Shown: one piece after another, positions 13,852-15,106 of the stretch
Layout of the letters: every line of letters starts with the position of its first letter
How positions within the stretch are numbered: the first letter of the stretch is position 1
Assembly: GCA_903832075.1 (NCBI GenBank)
Contig: CAILAF010000140.1
Span: 1 to 15,106, forward strand
Origin: an uncultured Chitinophagaceae bacterium
Lineage (GTDB): Bacteria > Bacteroidota > Bacteroidia > Chitinophagales > Chitinophagaceae
Direction: 5' to 3'
DNA length: 15,106 nucleotides
Notes under the pieces: generated by a model
Seen by the model: the letters and a program-made list of their open reading frames with translations, nothing else
What the model was told of the DNA's origin: nothing
Database searches by the model: none
Program-made: the position numbers and the translations under genes

Positions 13852-15106
13852 TTAAAACATTTTAGAAACAATTTGATAAATATGGTTATCATTCACCCAC
13901 AATAAAATTACCACCACAATTGCCAATACCATAAATAAAATATAGTTTCCAACTTGTCCGCTTTGAATTAATCTTAATTGTCGCGATGAATAATTTATTA
14001 ATCTTCCAACACCATTCACGGCACCATCTATAACACTCTTTTCGAAAATATTTTTCAAAAATTTTCCAATGGCCAAAATTGGTTTAACAATAATTGTATC
14101 ATACAATTCATCAACATACCATTTGTTTTCTAATACTTTACCAAAACCTTGTGCATCGAGCAATTCAGGCTTCTTGCTAAATTTGTTTATAGCAAAGATG
14201 ATTGCAATCGCAGCAACTGCAACAGAAATTCCCATCAATAAATATTCTGTATTTTTTTCAGATTCATGCGCAACTTCAGTTTTTAGAACAGAAGATAAGA
14301 AGTTATGTAATTCATGATGACCACCTAATATTTCAGGAACGCCAACAAAACCACCGATCACACTTAATAATGCCAACACAATTAATGGAATAGTCATTGC
14401 AAAAGGACTTTCATGCAAATGATGTTGTTGATCTTGTGTTCCTCTGAATGTTCCTAAAAAAGTTGTTGCATATAAACGGAACATGTAGAATGCCGTCATA
14501 GCAGCACCTGCAACGCCTAATCCCCAATAAATTGGATTCTTTGCAAATGCAGCAGTTAATATTTCATCTTTAGAAAAGAATCCGCTAAATGGCGGAATAC
14601 CTGATATAGCAATACAACCAATTAAGAATGTAATATGAGTAATTGGAAGTTGTTTTTTCAATCCACCCATTTTTCTAATATCCTGTTCATGATGCATGGC
14701 ATGAATGACAGAACCTGCACCAAGAAATAATAATGCTTTAAAGAATGCATGTGTCATCACATGAAAAACTGCACCAGTGTAGGCGCCAACACCTAATCCT
14801 AAAAACATATAACCCAACTGACTAACTGTTGAGTAAGCCAATACTTTTTTAATGTCATTTTGTTTGAGTGCAATTGTTGCAGCAAACAATGCTGTTGCTA
14901 AACCAATGATAGCAACTAAGTTCATTGTTAATTCACTCATCGAATACAAAACGTTGCTTCGTGCAATCATGTAAATACCTGCAGTAACCATGGTTGCAGC
15001 ATGTATCAATGCAGATACTGGAGTTGGACCGGCCATTGCATCTGGCAACCAAGTGTACAACGGAATTTGTGCACTCTTTCCCATTGCACCAACAAATAAT
15101 AAAATA
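13852..15106 (-). CDS. nuoL: NADH-quinone oxidoreductase subunit L, 5' part outside window
   Basis: NuoL is the distal antiporter-like subunit of complex I, with a long lateral helix that braces NuoM and NuoN. The frame is open to the right edge; the 417 residues present are the C-terminal two thirds of a protein of usually about 610-650. The first visible residues, ILLFVGAMGKSAQIPLYTWLPDAM (seven residues ahead of the internal methionine at 15084), are the classic NuoL lysine region. ALIHAATMVTAGIY, ALKQNDIKKVLAYSTVSQLGYM and HAFFKALLFLGAGSVIH follow. The later NKWYVDELYDTIIVKP is typical of the segment before the lateral helix, and the protein ends in a last hydrophobic helix (LFMVLAIVVVILLW). 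The methionine at 15084 is internal, not the start. A His-rich loop (QQHHLHES) lies in the middle. nuoM follows after 24 bp. Confidence 0.96.
   Translation of the reverse strand, partial: ILLFVGAMGKSAQIPLYTWLPDAMAGPTPVSALIHAATMVTAGIYMIARSNVLYSMSELTMNLVAIIGLATALFAATIALKQNDIKKVLAYSTVSQLGYMFLGLGVGAYTGAVFHVMTHAFFKALLFLGAGSVIHAMHHEQDIRKMGGLKKQLPITHITFLIGCIAISGIPPFSGFFSKDEILTAAFAKNPIYWGLGVAGAAMTAFYMFRLYATTFLGTFRGTQDQQHHLHESPFAMTIPLIVLALLSVIGGFVGVPEILGGHHELHNFLSSVLKTEVAHESEKNTEYLLMGISVAVAAIAIIFAINKFSKKPELLDAQGFGKVLENKWYVDELYDTIIVKPILAIGKFLKNIFEKSVIDGAVNGVGRLINYSSRQLRLIQSGQVGNYILFMVLAIVVVILLWVNDNHIYQIVSKMF

Overview
The window looks like a chromosomal segment of a Bacteroidota bacterium, most likely in or near the Chitinophagaceae. 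The DNA is AT-rich. Start codons lack clear Shine-Dalgarno sequences. The gene content is typical of the phylum: an exbB-exbD-exbD-tonB cluster, a secreted Met-zincin metalloprotease with DUF5118/DUF5117-type N-terminal regions, a carboxypeptidase-regulatory-domain protein, and a nuoLMN run. The phylum assignment is inferred from protein families and style; the family-level guess is weaker.

Layout, left to right. Positions 1-1221 (minus) hold the N-terminal 407 residues of an SGLT-type sodium/solute symporter that runs off the left edge. Upstream of it, on the same strand, is mnmE (1298-2677), the tRNA wobble-uridine modification GTPase. A strong hairpin terminator (2729-2760) separates mnmE from the Ton energisation cluster at 2782-5811. 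That cluster is transcribed leftward in the order exbB, exbD, exbD, tonB. A 351-bp divergent intergenic region (5812-6162) follows. The plus strand then carries an 867-residue secreted metalloprotease (6163-8766), closed by a perfect palindromic terminator, and a 242-residue secreted protein (8891-9619). The latter meets the next gene tail-to-tail with no spacer. That next gene (9620-10885, minus) is a MacB/FtsX-type ABC permease with no ATPase beside it. The right third (10981-15106, minus) is the distal end of a complex I operon, in transcription order nuoL (5' part outside the window), nuoM, nuoN.

How the genes work together. NuoL, NuoM and NuoN are the three antiporter-like proton-pumping membrane subunits of NADH:quinone oxidoreductase and help build the proton-motive force. 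ExbB/ExbD/ExbD/TonB spends that force to drive TonB-dependent outer-membrane transporters and probably other envelope machines. The symporter uses a sodium gradient for inner-membrane uptake. The metalloprotease and the 242-residue protein are exported and act in the envelope.

I found no RNA genes, insertion sequences, CRISPR arrays, phage genes or defence systems. I do not see a convincing new biological system. The findings are modest: two diverged ExbD paralogues, an orphan permease, unusual low-complexity segments, a zero-gap convergent junction, and a binding-site substitution in the symporter.
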